The notes: a model not told the origin generated them from the sequence alone. Positions 35,475 to 44,472 are shown, numbered from the stretch's first letter. The stretch: DNA of 64,000 nucleotides from an uncultured Clostridia bacterium (GCA_944376655.1 CALWDJ010000002.1:30664-94663), one strand, 5' to 3'. Program-made: numbers and translations.

Positions 35475-36716
35475 ATGATAAATTATGAGAATACGGTTTA
35501 TTCATTTATTAAGGGAAACTATAATAAAATACTACGTGAACCGGTTGGACAGCTTAAACATAAATTTATAGTTCCGGGAGCGGTTTATTCAAAAGAACTT
35601 TGGGACTGGGATTCCTGGCTTACGGACATAGCAATTACGCAGGTGGCAGAGAACGAAGGCACTCTCAACGACGTTTACCCATATCAAAAGGGGTGTGTTG
35701 AAAATTTTGCCGATTGTGCCGATAAGGAAACCGGCAGAATTTATATTATGGTAAGCGACAGTAATTCGTTTCCCGATGCTTCCTTAAAAGGCGCGGTAAA
35801 CTGCAGTAAGCCTGTATTAATTCAGCACGCGCTTTTTATAGCGATGACTCATAACGATTATGAATGGCTTCGTCCGCTTTATGCAACCTTGGCGGGGCAT
35901 CTTTCCTATTACGATAATTACTGCTGTCATGAAAGCGGATTGTATTATTTTGTAGACGACACCGCAATAGGGGTGGATAATGATCCTTGCACCTTTTACA
36001 GACCACGCTGCAGTTCAGGCTCAATATTTTTAAACTGCCTGATGTATAAGGAAAAATCTGCAATGGCGAAGCTGTCCGAAAAACTGGGAATGAAGAGCGA
36101 GGCGGAAAAATACCGGGCAGCTGCCGAAACACTTAAAAAAACTATCCGCGAGCTTTGCTATGACGAACGTAACGGCTTTTATTACAGTGTTGACTTAAAT
36201 CTCTTGCCAGTAGATCCTAATCAAACGCTGCACAGCGGCTGTCCGCGAAACTGGAATACACTTATTCAGCGTATAGACGTCTGGTCTGGATTTATGGCTA
36301 TGTGGGCGGGCATAGCAACAAAGGAGCAGGCAGAGCGAATGGTCAAGGAAAACTATCTTGACGAAAGACTGTTTTATGCTCCTTGGGGAGTCCGCACACT
36401 TTCCAAATGTGAAAAAATGTATCAGATTGTAAAAAGCAGTAATCCCTCGTGCTGGCTTGGCCCTGTATGGGGAGTATCAAATTATATTACATTCAGAGCC
36501 CTGCTGAAATACGGGTATGACGGGCTTGCAAAAGAGCTTGCGGATAAGACTGTAATGCTTTTCGGTCAGGATATAGCTGAGTGCGGAGAGATGCACGAAT
36601 ATTACGATCCGGAAACGGGACGAGGAGTAAATAATCAGGGTTTCCAGAGCTGGAATTTACTATGTGCAAATATCATTTCTTGGAAGAAAAAAGGAATGGC
36701 AGTCTGTGAAGTATAG
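35475..36716 (+). CDS. GH37/GH63-like (alpha/alpha)6 glycoside hydrolase
   Basis: 413 residues without a signal peptide. It looks like the trehalase / mannosylglycerate-hydrolase-like clan GH-G fold: YSKELWDWDSWLTDIA near the start, WSGFMAMWAGIATKEQAERM and GPVWGVSNYITFRALLKYGY in the second half, and EYYDPETGRGVNNQGFQSWN near the end. The Asp of WDWDSW and the Glu of the EYYDPE region are in the positions expected for the acid and base. The substrate is not readable; a short gluco- or manno-oligosaccharide is plausible. The next gene is an alpha-galactosidase, so both probably finish digestion of imported side chains. Confidence 0.75.
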   Translation: MINYENTVYSFIKGNYNKILREPVGQLKHKFIVPGAVYSKELWDWDSWLTDIAITQVAENEGTLNDVYPYQKGCVENFADCADKETGRIYIMVSDSNSFPDASLKGAVNCSKPVLIQHALFIAMTHNDYEWLRPLYATLAGHLSYYDNYCCHESGLYYFVDDTAIGVDNDPCTFYRPRCSSGSIFLNCLMYKEKSAMAKLSEKLGMKSEAEKYRAAAETLKKTIRELCYDERNGFYYSVDLNLLPVDPNQTLHSGCPRNWNTLIQRIDVWSGFMAMWAGIATKEQAERMVKENYLDERLFYAPWGVRTLSKCEKMYQIVKSSNPSCWLGPVWGVSNYITFRALLKYGYDGLAKELADKTVMLFGQDIAECGEMHEYYDPETGRGVNNQGFQSWNLLCANIISWKKKGMAVCEV

Positions 36717-36819
36717 TAAAAGGATTGTTGCTTGAAAAGCGTATTACTGTTTGCAAACCGGTTGATAGCCGCTTGCGGATAAAAGAACCCGAATTTCTCA
36801 TTTGCTTATGGAGGTAAAT

Positions 36820-39000
36820 ATGCCGATATTTTATGACGAAAAAACCAAAACCTTTAAGCTTGATACCGACAATTCAAGCTATATAGTAGCTGTTTATGAT
36901 GAAAACTATATTTTAAATCTGTATTACGGAGCATATATTCCTGAAAGCTATGTGCCGGACAGAGAGAAGCGAACGACAAATGCTTCCTTCAGTCCCGTTA
37001 ATCCGGTGATAGGTGAGAACGGCTTTTCCCCAGATACCGCGCCTATTGAATACGGCACATACGGAGCGGGAGATTTCAGGATTTCCGCACTTGAAATTAT
37101 AAATAAAAACGGCGACAGCATTACCGATATACGCTATACGGGATATAAAATATATAACGGGAAAAAAGAAATACAGGGAATGCCGTCAACTTATGTTAAC
37201 AATGAAAGTGAGGCACAGACACTTGAGATTTATACAGAGGATTTTGTTACGGGAGCGGAGATCACACTTTATTATACCGTTTTTCCAGAATATGACGTTA
37301 TAACAAGACATACAAAGGTTAAAAATGTCTCTTCAGATAAAATGCGAATCGAAAGAGTGATGAGTTTGTGCCTCGATTTGCCTGATATGGATTACGATAT
37401 GATCACTCTTTACGGCTGTCACGCAAAGGAAAGAAATATCGAGCGGCGCAGACTTGCCCACGGAGTTCAGGGGGTTGAGAGCAGACGCGGGTCTTCAAGC
37501 AATACTCAGAATCCATTCGTCGCGCTGGCACAAAGGGGCTCCGATGAGGAACACGGTGATGTTTACGGCTTCAATCTTGTATATTCCGGCAACTTTTCAG
37601 CGCTTGCGGAATGTGATTTTAACTGCACCACAAGGTTTGTTATGGGAATCGAACCGCAGACATTCTCGTGGCTGCTTAACAGCGGCGAAAGCTTTTATGC
37701 CCCTGAGGCAGTAATGGTGTTTACTATGGGCGGTATAGGAGAAATGAGCCGTAAGCTGCACAGATTTTATAACAATAATTTAACACGGGGACGTTATAAA
37801 ACCGAAAAAAGACCTCTGTTGATTAACAGCTGGGAAGCCGCCTATTTTGATTTTGATGAAGATAAGCTCATAAGCTTTGCAAGGGAAGCCAAAAAATTAG
37901 GCGTGGAACTGCTTGTTATGGACGACGGCTGGTTTGGTCACAGAGATGACGATACTTCCTCGCTCGGTGACTGGTATGTAAACAAAAATAAACTGCCGGG
38001 CGGACTTAATAAGCTTATAGAGCGTATCAATGCCGAGGGGCTGAAGTTCGGTATTTGGTTTGAACCGGAAATGATTTCACCCGATTCCGATTTGTTCCGC
38101 GCTCACCCCGATTGGTGTGTCAAAGTGTCAGGCAGAGAGCCTATGCTCGGAAGAAACCAGTATGTGATAGATATTTCTCGCGAGGACATAAGAGATAACA
38201 TATGGAAACAGATGTATTCGGTACTGTCACAAAATAATATCGAATATCTGAAATGGGATTTCAACAGAAATATTACCGATGCCGACTCTGTACTCTTGCC
38301 TCCGGAGCGGAAAAAGGAGTTTTTTCATCGATTTGTGCTTGGAACATACGACCTGATGAACCGGCTTGTAACAAGTTTTCCGAATATTCTTTTTGAGAAC
38401 TGCTCGGGTGGCGGTGCACGCTTCGACCCGGCGATGCTTTGTTATTCGCCGCAAATTTGGGCGAGCGATAATACTGACCCGATAGAAAGGTTGTATATCC
38501 AGTTCGGAACTTCAATGTGCTATCCTGCCTCGACTATGGGGTCGCATGCCTCGGCAACAAACAGGACTGGCTATGAAACTAAATGCAGGGTTGCAAGGTG
38601 GGGTACTTTTGGGTTGGAGCTTGATCCGACCAGGCTCAACGATGAAGAAATAAAAATTATCCGTCGGCAAGTAGAGGAATATCACAAGGATTATGAACTT
38701 ATTAACAGGGGAGATCTATATAGGCTGATTTCTCCGTTTGAAAATCCGTACAGAGCGGCATGGCAGTTTGTGTCACCCGACAAATCAAAGGCTATGATTA
38801 CACTTGTTACAATGCGGTGGGAATGTCATCAGCATTTGATAATAAGACTTCGTGGACTTGAAGCAAAGGCTTATTATAAAGATATAGAAACGGGCGAAGT
38901 ATTTTCCGGCGCAATGCTGATGAATGCAGGGATAGTTTTTACCAATATGGCTCAAGGCACAGGAGAAAGTGTTGTAATACATTTAGAAAAAGTGTTATAA
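36820..39000 (+). CDS. alpha-galactosidase, GH36
   Basis: 726 residues from the ATG at 36820, which has GGAGGTAAAT directly upstream; the frame extends 6 codons further without such a site. It is a complete GH36: N-terminal beta-supersandwich, then a TIM barrel from about residue 330 with LLVMDDGWFG, FGIWFEPEMISPDSDL, and the nucleophile in YLKWDFNRNITD. The acid/base region is ENCSGGGARFDPAML then WASDNTDPIERL. It removes alpha-1,6-galactose from raffinose-type or galactomannan oligosaccharides in the cytoplasm. It is the last gene of the carbohydrate cluster. No strong terminator follows before the uvrB promoter at 39167. Confidence 0.93.
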   Translation: MPIFYDEKTKTFKLDTDNSSYIVAVYDENYILNLYYGAYIPESYVPDREKRTTNASFSPVNPVIGENGFSPDTAPIEYGTYGAGDFRISALEIINKNGDSITDIRYTGYKIYNGKKEIQGMPSTYVNNESEAQTLEIYTEDFVTGAEITLYYTVFPEYDVITRHTKVKNVSSDKMRIERVMSLCLDLPDMDYDMITLYGCHAKERNIERRRLAHGVQGVESRRGSSSNTQNPFVALAQRGSDEEHGDVYGFNLVYSGNFSALAECDFNCTTRFVMGIEPQTFSWLLNSGESFYAPEAVMVFTMGGIGEMSRKLHRFYNNNLTRGRYKTEKRPLLINSWEAAYFDFDEDKLISFAREAKKLGVELLVMDDGWFGHRDDDTSSLGDWYVNKNKLPGGLNKLIERINAEGLKFGIWFEPEMISPDSDLFRAHPDWCVKVSGREPMLGRNQYVIDISREDIRDNIWKQMYSVLSQNNIEYLKWDFNRNITDADSVLLPPERKKEFFHRFVLGTYDLMNRLVTSFPNILFENCSGGGARFDPAMLCYSPQIWASDNTDPIERLYIQFGTSMCYPASTMGSHASATNRTGYETKCRVARWGTFGLELDPTRLNDEEIKIIRRQVEEYHKDYELINRGDLYRLISPFENPYRAAWQFVSPDKSKAMITLVTMRWECHQHLIIRLRGLEAKAYYKDIETGEVFSGAMLMNAGIVFTNMAQGTGESVVIHLEKVL

Positions 39001-39166
39001 AAAATATTTGCTGTGCATAACAGTAATTGGGTAGCAAGAGACGCTTGAATATGCAGCGCATTTTATCAAGTTTGTCCGATATGCTTCAGCGGAACAGATT
39101 TTATCCTTATTTATCCAGCCTTGTTGTGCTTATGTAATCCCTCTTTTATTTTTCGTGTTTTTATGG

Positions 39167-39350
39167 TATAATACAACGTTGGCATATTGTGTAGTTCGAT
39201 AAGTTCGTACAGTTCGCAAATTTTAAAAAAGTGACCTAATTCGTCAAACGGCAGTTTTTAACCGTTTTTCAAAAAAAGCAGAGTATGCAGTCTTGACGAA
39301 TTTGTGGCCTATAGGCGCACTTTTTACTACGAAAAAAGGAGGTTTTTGCT
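39167..39350 (+). promoter_or_regulatory. original uvrB promoter and 5' leader
   Basis: An extended -10, TGGTATAAT (TATAAT at 39167-39172), is followed just after the expected start by three copies of AGTTCG at 39193, 39202 and 39211 (9-base period). The leader then has GTGACCTAATTCGTCAA (39231-39247), whose second half is complementary to TTGACGAATT at 39294-39303. AAGGAGG precedes the GTG at 39351. The same leader pattern recurs before the intact uvrB. Confidence 0.6.
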
Positions 39351-39677
39351 GTGGATCATTTCGAATTGGTTGCCCCTTATGCGCCGACCGGAGACCAGCC
39401 GGAGGCAATCGCAAAACTAACCGTTGGTATCGAAAAAGGCTTTAAGGAGCAGGTTTTATTGGGTGTTACGGGTTCGGGCAAAACCTTCACGATGGCGAAT
39501 ATCATCGCCAATATAAACCGTCCTACGCTCGTCCTGGCGCACAATAAAACCCTGGCGGCTCAATTGTGCAGTGAATTTCGAGAGTTCTTCCCAAACAATG
39601 CAGTAGAGTATTTTGTCTCCTATGAGACCCGATATATCAAAAATCCTTTATTTATGCGGGTTTGCGGGACATCGTAA
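39351..39677 (+). pseudogene. uvrB: 5' fragment of uvrB left at the element boundary
   Basis: A GTG start with AAGGAGG opens a 108-residue frame. Its first 91 residues match UvrB, including the Walker A region [13 protein letters not shown] and [20 protein letters not shown]; after VEYFVSY the protein switches to unrelated sequence ([10 protein letters not shown]) and stops. Over the 80 residues shared with the intact uvrB at 50878 I count 6 differences, so this is a divergent homologous copy, not a recent duplication. The break coincides with the 21-bp repeat at 39603-39623. Promoter and ribosome site are intact, so a short UvrB N-terminal peptide may be made. Confidence 0.9.
39603..39623 (+). 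repeat. left attachment site (attL) of the integrative element
   Basis: This 21-base stretch of uvrB, beginning GTAGAGTATTTTGTC and ending CTCCTAT, is identical to 51133-51153. The sequence to its left matches uvrB imperfectly in both copies, and to its right the two copies share nothing. That is the pattern left by site-specific recombination at a short core. Confidence 0.8.
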
Positions 39678-39700
39678 CACGAAAAAACACATCGTAAAAC
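39669..39700 (+). repeat. direct repeats, possible integrase arm sites
   Basis: ACATCGTAACAC (39669-39680) and ACATCGTAAAAC (39689-39700) repeat with a 20-base period, two helical turns, 46 bases inside the left end. This is where tyrosine-recombinase or excisionase arm sites would be expected. Assignment is by position only. Confidence 0.4.
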
Positions 39701-39714
39701 AGCATAATTCAGAT

Positions 39715-39829
39715 AAAATTGTGACCTAAATTCGTGTAAATAAGTAATCGTAAGAAAATTTCTGAAAAATCGGTCCAAGTGTTCGAAATATCAAAAGAAC
39801 CATTTGATAAATGGCTTGCTAATCAGTAA
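39715..39829 (+). pseudogene. scar: piece of uvrB leader plus excisionase C-terminal remnant
   Basis: At 39719-39739 the motif GTGACCTAAATTCGTGTAAA repeats the start of both uvrB leaders but without the complementary half. It is followed at once by a frame open from 39740 to a TAA at 39827-39829 whose last residues read SVQVFEISKEPFDKWLANQ. That ending resembles the C-terminus of excisionase-type HTH proteins; compare SIRVPKVSFDNWLNG in the intact gene at 47879. Both pieces are truncated. They look like leftovers of an earlier element at the same site. Confidence 0.6.
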
Positions 39830-39836
39830 TGGAGTG

Positions 39837-39872
39837 AAAAAGGCAACAAGAATTTACTTGTGTTGCCTTTTT
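39837..39872 (+). terminator. terminator after the excisionase remnant
   Basis: AAAAAGGCAACA / TGTTGCCTTTTT is a perfect 12-bp inverted repeat ending in a T run, 7 bases after the remnant's stop codon. Confidence 0.85.
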
Positions 39873-40016
39873 CTTGTTTTAAATAATAGAACTACCTTGT
39901 GTTTGGTGTTATTATATTTTACATAGTAATTTAAACTTAAAGGAGCAACCTGCATGATAGAATGGATATGGGATGGTGAGATGAATTGTGGTTGTTAGAG
40001 TTTAGCTGCCTTTTAA

Positions 40017-40211
40017 AAAAATTGTGCTGTACATATACAAATATTAAACAAATACGATATTTTAATTAGTACAGATCATGAGGACACTAGCGTGGAAGAT
40101 ATTATAGATTATGGCGAAGATGATTATTTAGGATATCAAGCAGATGCTGCTGAAGTATACTATAAATTAATTATAACTTATAACAATATGGCCAAGGATG
40201 GCACAATATAG
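40017..40211 (+). pseudogene. short coding remnant of unknown family
   Basis: The + strand is open from 40017 to a TAG at 40211 and reads like real protein (YDILISTDHEDTSVEDIIDY, then GEDDYLGYQADAAEVYYKL) but has no start codon or ribosome site until a Met near the end. It is probably the tail of a lost accessory gene. It lies just beyond the 3' end of the leftward helicase gene. The remaining gap from 39880 to 40017 holds nothing recognisable. Confidence 0.35.
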
Positions 40212-40256
40212 AATAAAGATATGGACAAGATATTTCGCCTTGTGAATCTCTTTATG

Positions 40257-42206
40257 TCACTCTTGATATTTACAAAAGCCTAACGCTTCGACTTTTTTGC
40301 GTTGTTCGTCATTTAGTTGTGGCAATGCCCAGCAGAGTAGATGCTTTGGCCGTGTAGAGGCGACATATGCTATTCGGGTTATTTCTTGTTTGTCGTTTAG
40401 CCAGTTTTCCCAGTAACCTGCTTTTCCCGACGCATTTTGCGTTGAGACTAACATAACCGCTTCATAACTACAGCCCTTAGTGGCGTGTATAGTCTGTACT
40501 TTTACATTACTACATTCACAAAGGGTAATAATCTCGATGCGTAGATTTGCAGTGCCATTTGGAGTACGAAATGAAGCAGTTGAGGTGATATCATTTTTAA
40601 AAACATTTTGTGTGTGGTTGTAAATGATTTCGAGTACAAGTTTTTTCGCAGATTGATACCAAGAGGAATATGTTATATTTTCAAAATTGCTTACTGTGGT
40701 GTCAGCACATAAATCGTTTAGAATATCACGAAGTATTAAACGCCATTGATAAGCAGTGCATAATTCGCTTGGACAATAATACCTATCAGATCTTCCGGAT
40801 ACTTTTGACCACTTTTGAATTTGGTATCCGATAAATTGCAATGCCTTCATTTGATTACTTGGATTTCGTGTTCTCCACAATTGTATAGCATAAATAACAG
40901 GATGCTTAGAATAATCAACGGATTTGCTAGTGGAGAGTAGATTCTTATGATTGGAATTCCTAGTCAAAACAATTGCCGCCCCTAAATCAATATTAACTTT
41001 TTTCAGATATTCCTCAAAACATTGTATTACGTCACATTCGTTGTCATACTCAAAATACAGTGCATCATTTTCATTAAATAAACTATTTTCATTTCCGGTT
41101 AGTGGTGTTGATATACCTTGAAGCGTGCGGGATACATCGACAATTTTTTGCGTGCTTCTAAAATTATTACTTAGTCGCAGCGTTACAAAACTGTTTTCTT
41201 GAATATGCTTAGTTAATACTTCAGGAAGTGCATCCTTAAAGGAATAAATTGCTTGATTGAGATCGCCAATCAAATGAATACAGCTACCACCTTGTTGGAG
41301 CAATTTTAATATGCGAAGTTCCATCGCAGACAAATCTTGACATTCATCAATAAGGATCAAAGGAAATCTTTTTGCAATTTTGTTACGGATAGTTTCATTC
41401 CCTAAGCAACATACTGCTATAAAATTCATATCTTCAAATGTAGCAAATCCGTCATTCCAAAAAGACTTTTTGCATATTAAAACTTTATCAAGCAAATAAT
41501 TAAATTGAAATAAACCTGAATTTTTCTTTTTTTGTCTAAGTTCTTTAATTAATTGCTGCACATCTGGTTGTTTATAGAATTCAAGCAGCGAGATAGTACG
41601 CTCTCCTGAATGTATATGCCAAGATTTGGTACTAAGGTGAAAAGATAATTGATTTGCATAAATCTTTTTGGCTGGTGGCATTGGAAAGTTAACAGTGTAA
41701 TTATTGAGCCATTGGTTGTCGTATATATTTATGTTAGTATCTATAATTCTAAACGAAAGATCTTTGTTTGTATTTGTTTTATGATATACTGCAGAGCCAA
41801 ACTTCTGAGCAATGTATCCATGAACAAAACTGGTGAAAGTTCCAATGAAGTGGTTGTATGATAGTTGGTGCGGGTAAAAAAGAGCTACTCTGTCAAAAAT
41901 TGTTGCAGCGGCTTCGTTCGTAAAAGTCAAAACGGCTGTACCTGAATCTTTGTGTCTCCAATTACAAATTTCATATGCTGATTTCATGCCAAGAGCTTCA
42001 GTTTTTCCGCTACCTGCACAAGCCTCAAGATATGTGCACTGGTTGTTCGAAGATAAGATATAGTTTAGTTGTTCATCTGTTTTTTCTCTAATCTTACAAG
42101 TGTGAAACCTTTTGCATATATCATCTTTAAAATAAGGACAGTGCGCTATATCGTCAACATTGCAAAGTGTCTTCGATAATTTAGTTTGTTTCTCAGTTAT
42201 GATCAT
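40257..42206 (-). CDS. gajB: UvrD/PcrA-like superfamily 1 helicase, GajB of a Gabija-type system
   Basis: About 649 residues from the ATG at 42206 (GGGGGA upstream; a GTG 5 codons earlier is possible). SF1 helicase motifs appear in order: CTYLEACAGSGKTEALGM (Walker A), AVLTFTNEAAATIFDRV (Ia), LILIDECQDLSAMELRIL (Walker B), IHLIGDLNQAIYSF (III), LRLSNNFRSTQKIV (IV), VQTIHATKGCSYEAVML (V) and IAYVASTRPKHLLCW (VI). The start overlaps the end of the OLD nuclease gene by 14 bases, the usual gajA-gajB coupling. In Gabija, GajB is thought to act with the GajA nuclease complex against phage. The N-terminus has an extra Cys cluster (CPYFKDDICKRFHTC), which I do not know from GajB. It is longer than the roughly 500-residue Bacillus cereus GajB. 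Confidence 0.8.
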   Translation of the reverse strand: MIITEKQTKLSKTLCNVDDIAHCPYFKDDICKRFHTCKIREKTDEQLNYILSSNNQCTYLEACAGSGKTEALGMKSAYEICNWRHKDSGTAVLTFTNEAAATIFDRVALFYPHQLSYNHFIGTFTSFVHGYIAQKFGSAVYHKTNTNKDLSFRIIDTNINIYDNQWLNNYTVNFPMPPAKKIYANQLSFHLSTKSWHIHSGERTISLLEFYKQPDVQQLIKELRQKKKNSGLFQFNYLLDKVLICKKSFWNDGFATFEDMNFIAVCCLGNETIRNKIAKRFPLILIDECQDLSAMELRILKLLQQGGSCIHLIGDLNQAIYSFKDALPEVLTKHIQENSFVTLRLSNNFRSTQKIVDVSRTLQGISTPLTGNENSLFNENDALYFEYDNECDVIQCFEEYLKKVNIDLGAAIVLTRNSNHKNLLSTSKSVDYSKHPVIYAIQLWRTRNPSNQMKALQFIGYQIQKWSKVSGRSDRYYCPSELCTAYQWRLILRDILNDLCADTTVSNFENITYSSWYQSAKKLVLEIIYNHTQNVFKNDITSTASFRTPNGTANLRIEIITLCECSNVKVQTIHATKGCSYEAVMLVSTQNASGKAGYWENWLNDKQEITRIAYVASTRPKHLLCWALPQLNDEQRKKVEALGFCKYQE

Positions 42207-44031
42207 ATAATATTCCCCCACAAGCCCACAATACGGCTTCTTTTATGTATCTAGGGACAGTAAAATTATCATTGATATTTTGGGATAAGGCATAAGAAAA
42301 GATGCCTTTTCCTACTACTTCAATATGTTCATAAATAAATTGGCTATCTTTAGATAAATCTTCATCGTTTTCGTATTCACCATTTTTATCAATAATCTTT
42401 GTTAATTTTGTCAGTACAGTACCAGTTTTTTTTGGCCATATGCTTTTTAAAGCTGTTGCAAGAGCGACTGTATTATCAATTCCCAAGTCATATTCAAATG
42501 TTTTTAGTGGCGATATGTATAACTTGGTATATTCATTTTGATTTATCTCATCAAGATAACTTTTCATCGGGTTATGACAGGTCGGTGTAGAGTCTTTGGT
42601 TGGGAAAATATCCTTACCGGGATCCCGGTCGGTTAATCCGGCGCAGTAAATAGGAATATTAGAACCAGAAGACCCATCAAAATTGGCAAACAGTTTCATA
42701 AAATGCATAAAATTTATACCATTAATATTTATTACAGAAACACCCATTTCGTCTAATGAATCTCCAATGGCGGGCTTGCCGTTTTCTACAGCATACTTGT
42801 TGTGGTTTTTCAATACGATTTCTGCCAAATGAGGTATAAGCATAGCTTCAGCAATACCTTCAACAAGGATGATACCACGAGAAAATAGCATTGTAGACTT
42901 TGTAACATCAAGCCACCGATTAATATAGTCTAATGTGACGGTATTCCCGAAAATCTTATCATACATAGCGGTAGCAACAATTCTATCTGATTTCTCCGTA
43001 AGATGTATTAAGCGATTGATATTTACAGAAGATGCGAGAACTGGTGAATGAGTGGAAACTATAATTTGTGCATTTGATAGAGATTCAGAAAGAGATTGAA
43101 GGTATTTAACAAACTTAATTTGTAGCTGTGGATGTAAATGCGCTTCAGGTTCTTCAATCAACAAAACAGTGAAAATATTGGAATCTTTAATCAATTCCAA
43201 CTCAGAAAAAACGGTAGCAATATACAACAAATTGTTATAACCTAAGCTATTTGTGGCTAAGTCGCGGAACTTTTCAATATTGGTTTCGCCACTATGCGGA
43301 AAAAAGACCATGCGAATATTCTCGATAATTTTATTAAATGTTATTTCAGAAAACTGTAAGTTTATGCTCTGTCCAAGCTGAGAGCCAAGTGCATCTTTGA
43401 TTTTAGTGTTGATTGTTGATTTGATCATATCAATTTCTTTGTACTGCCCATCAGCGTTTTCTGTAATTCGATTATTAAAGTTTCTAAAACTATCTACTAG
43501 GGAATCTGCATTGTTACCATATTGTTTTTTTAATAGAAGTGCGAGGCGGGATCGCTTGCCGTTTGAAAGTTTTGACTCGGCATCACGTAGAGGAGGTAAG
43601 TAAATACACTCAACACGATCAAAAGCGTCTTCCTCAAATATGCTGGCAGTAGAATTTCCACCCCAATATTTTCTTTTGAAATACCCAGGACGAGAAATGT
43701 TTTCTGATATGGATAAGTGTAAATGAGCATTGAAATTAGCATCACACCATGTAAGAAAAGTAATAGTTTCATTGTCTGTTAGTTCGGAAAAATCAGCATC
43801 AATTTCTATTTCGCTATCCTTATAAGATTTATCTAGAGAACAATAAAAATCGTCTGTATTAAGAGAAGAGTAAGATTCGTTTTCACGTAAAATCAATCTT
43901 AAAGCATTTATTATGGTCGTTTTACCACAACCATTTTCACCAAGAAGAATATTAAGTCCACGTTGCAGTGGAATCTCAGAAAGATTATGTGAGTTTTTAT
44001 ATCCCTTAAGGGAAAGCTTTGAAATATACAA
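42193..44031 (-). CDS. gajA: OLD-family ATPase-TOPRIM endonuclease, GajA of a Gabija-type system
   Basis: 612 residues. The N-terminal ABC-type ATPase has MYISKLSLKGYKNSHN, Walker A GLNILLGENGCGKTTIIN, and the signature/Walker B stretch LLIEEPEAHLHPQLQIKF with IVSTHSPVLASS after it. The C-terminal TOPRIM nuclease domain starts near residue 375 with SRGIILVEGIAEAMLIPHL (metal-binding Glu) and carries TDRDPGKD (the DxD pair). This is the class 2 OLD layout, in which the nuclease gene is followed by a UvrD-like helicase, and that pairing defines Gabija. GajA nicks DNA when nucleotide levels fall during infection. It is the third gene of a four-gene leftward operon, 16 bases after the small partner gene. 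Confidence 0.85.
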   Translation of the reverse strand: MYISKLSLKGYKNSHNLSEIPLQRGLNILLGENGCGKTTIINALRLILRENESYSSLNTDDFYCSLDKSYKDSEIEIDADFSELTDNETITFLTWCDANFNAHLHLSISENISRPGYFKRKYWGGNSTASIFEEDAFDRVECIYLPPLRDAESKLSNGKRSRLALLLKKQYGNNADSLVDSFRNFNNRITENADGQYKEIDMIKSTINTKIKDALGSQLGQSINLQFSEITFNKIIENIRMVFFPHSGETNIEKFRDLATNSLGYNNLLYIATVFSELELIKDSNIFTVLLIEEPEAHLHPQLQIKFVKYLQSLSESLSNAQIIVSTHSPVLASSVNINRLIHLTEKSDRIVATAMYDKIFGNTVTLDYINRWLDVTKSTMLFSRGIILVEGIAEAMLIPHLAEIVLKNHNKYAVENGKPAIGDSLDEMGVSVININGINFMHFMKLFANFDGSSGSNIPIYCAGLTDRDPGKDIFPTKDSTPTCHNPMKSYLDEINQNEYTKLYISPLKTFEYDLGIDNTVALATALKSIWPKKTGTVLTKLTKIIDKNGEYENDEDLSKDSQFIYEHIEVVGKGIFSYALSQNINDNFTVPRYIKEAVLWACGGILYDHN

Positions 44032-44047
44032 TTTAATTTCTCCCTTG

Positions 44048-44470
44048 TTAATTTTTCCTTTTATAGATCTCTTTTAAATCATCGATAGCCATATTAACAC
44101 TTAAAGTGTGAAATCCAAGCCAGCTTTGATTCATCATTTCAGGGCTAGCTATTTTGTATATTTCTTTACTTGACTCGCCGGTATAATAATGCCAATAGCG
44201 ATAGGTATAACCTGTCCAATACATGACTTCATTGTGATAGGTTTGACCTGCAGGAGGCAGCCCCCCAACTTCGTCGTTGAGCTCTTCCAGTATATATTCC
44301 TCGCCGGCCCATTGAAGTCGGTCATAGGTGTCATCTAAAGCAAGTGCAACATTGCTGTTCATAAATGCTTTGATAAACTCCGGGGAATCGTAGCCATTTT
44401 TTAATGCCAGTTCAAATAAGCGCCCTTGTATATCACACATTTGAAGTTGTAATTTATTAAGTTTGCTCAT
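44048..44470 (-). CDS. small partner of the DUF3990 protein, candidate antitoxin
   Basis: 140 residues. It contains SPEFIKAFMNSNVALALDD and YDRLQWAGEEYILEELNDE, which resembles the YD.LH..GEEYI..DI pattern of DUF3791, the usual neighbour of DUF3990. The rest is aromatic-rich (MYWTGYTYRYWHYYTGESSK; MNQSWLGFHTLSVNMAIDDL). The gene begins 2 bases after the end of the HTH-DUF3990 gene and ends 16 bases before gajA, so it is translated from the same message. An antitoxin role is inferred from pairing. I am not certain that it belongs to DUF3791 proper. Confidence 0.6.
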   Translation of the reverse strand: MSKLNKLQLQMCDIQGRLFELALKNGYDSPEFIKAFMNSNVALALDDTYDRLQWAGEEYILEELNDEVGGLPPAGQTYHNEVMYWTGYTYRYWHYYTGESSKEIYKIASPEMMNQSWLGFHTLSVNMAIDDLKEIYKRKN

Positions 44471-44472
44471 GG

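Noticed and set aside
39351-39677. A second, functional uvrB paralogue
   Set aside because: It stops after 108 codons and loses all helicase motifs beyond Walker A and Ia. Its end coincides with the 21-bp junction repeat, so it is a boundary fragment.
40257-44031. Plain chromosomal RecF/UvrD repair genes
   Set aside because: The OLD ATPase-TOPRIM plus UvrD-like order, the overlap and the location in a mobile element match Gabija better.
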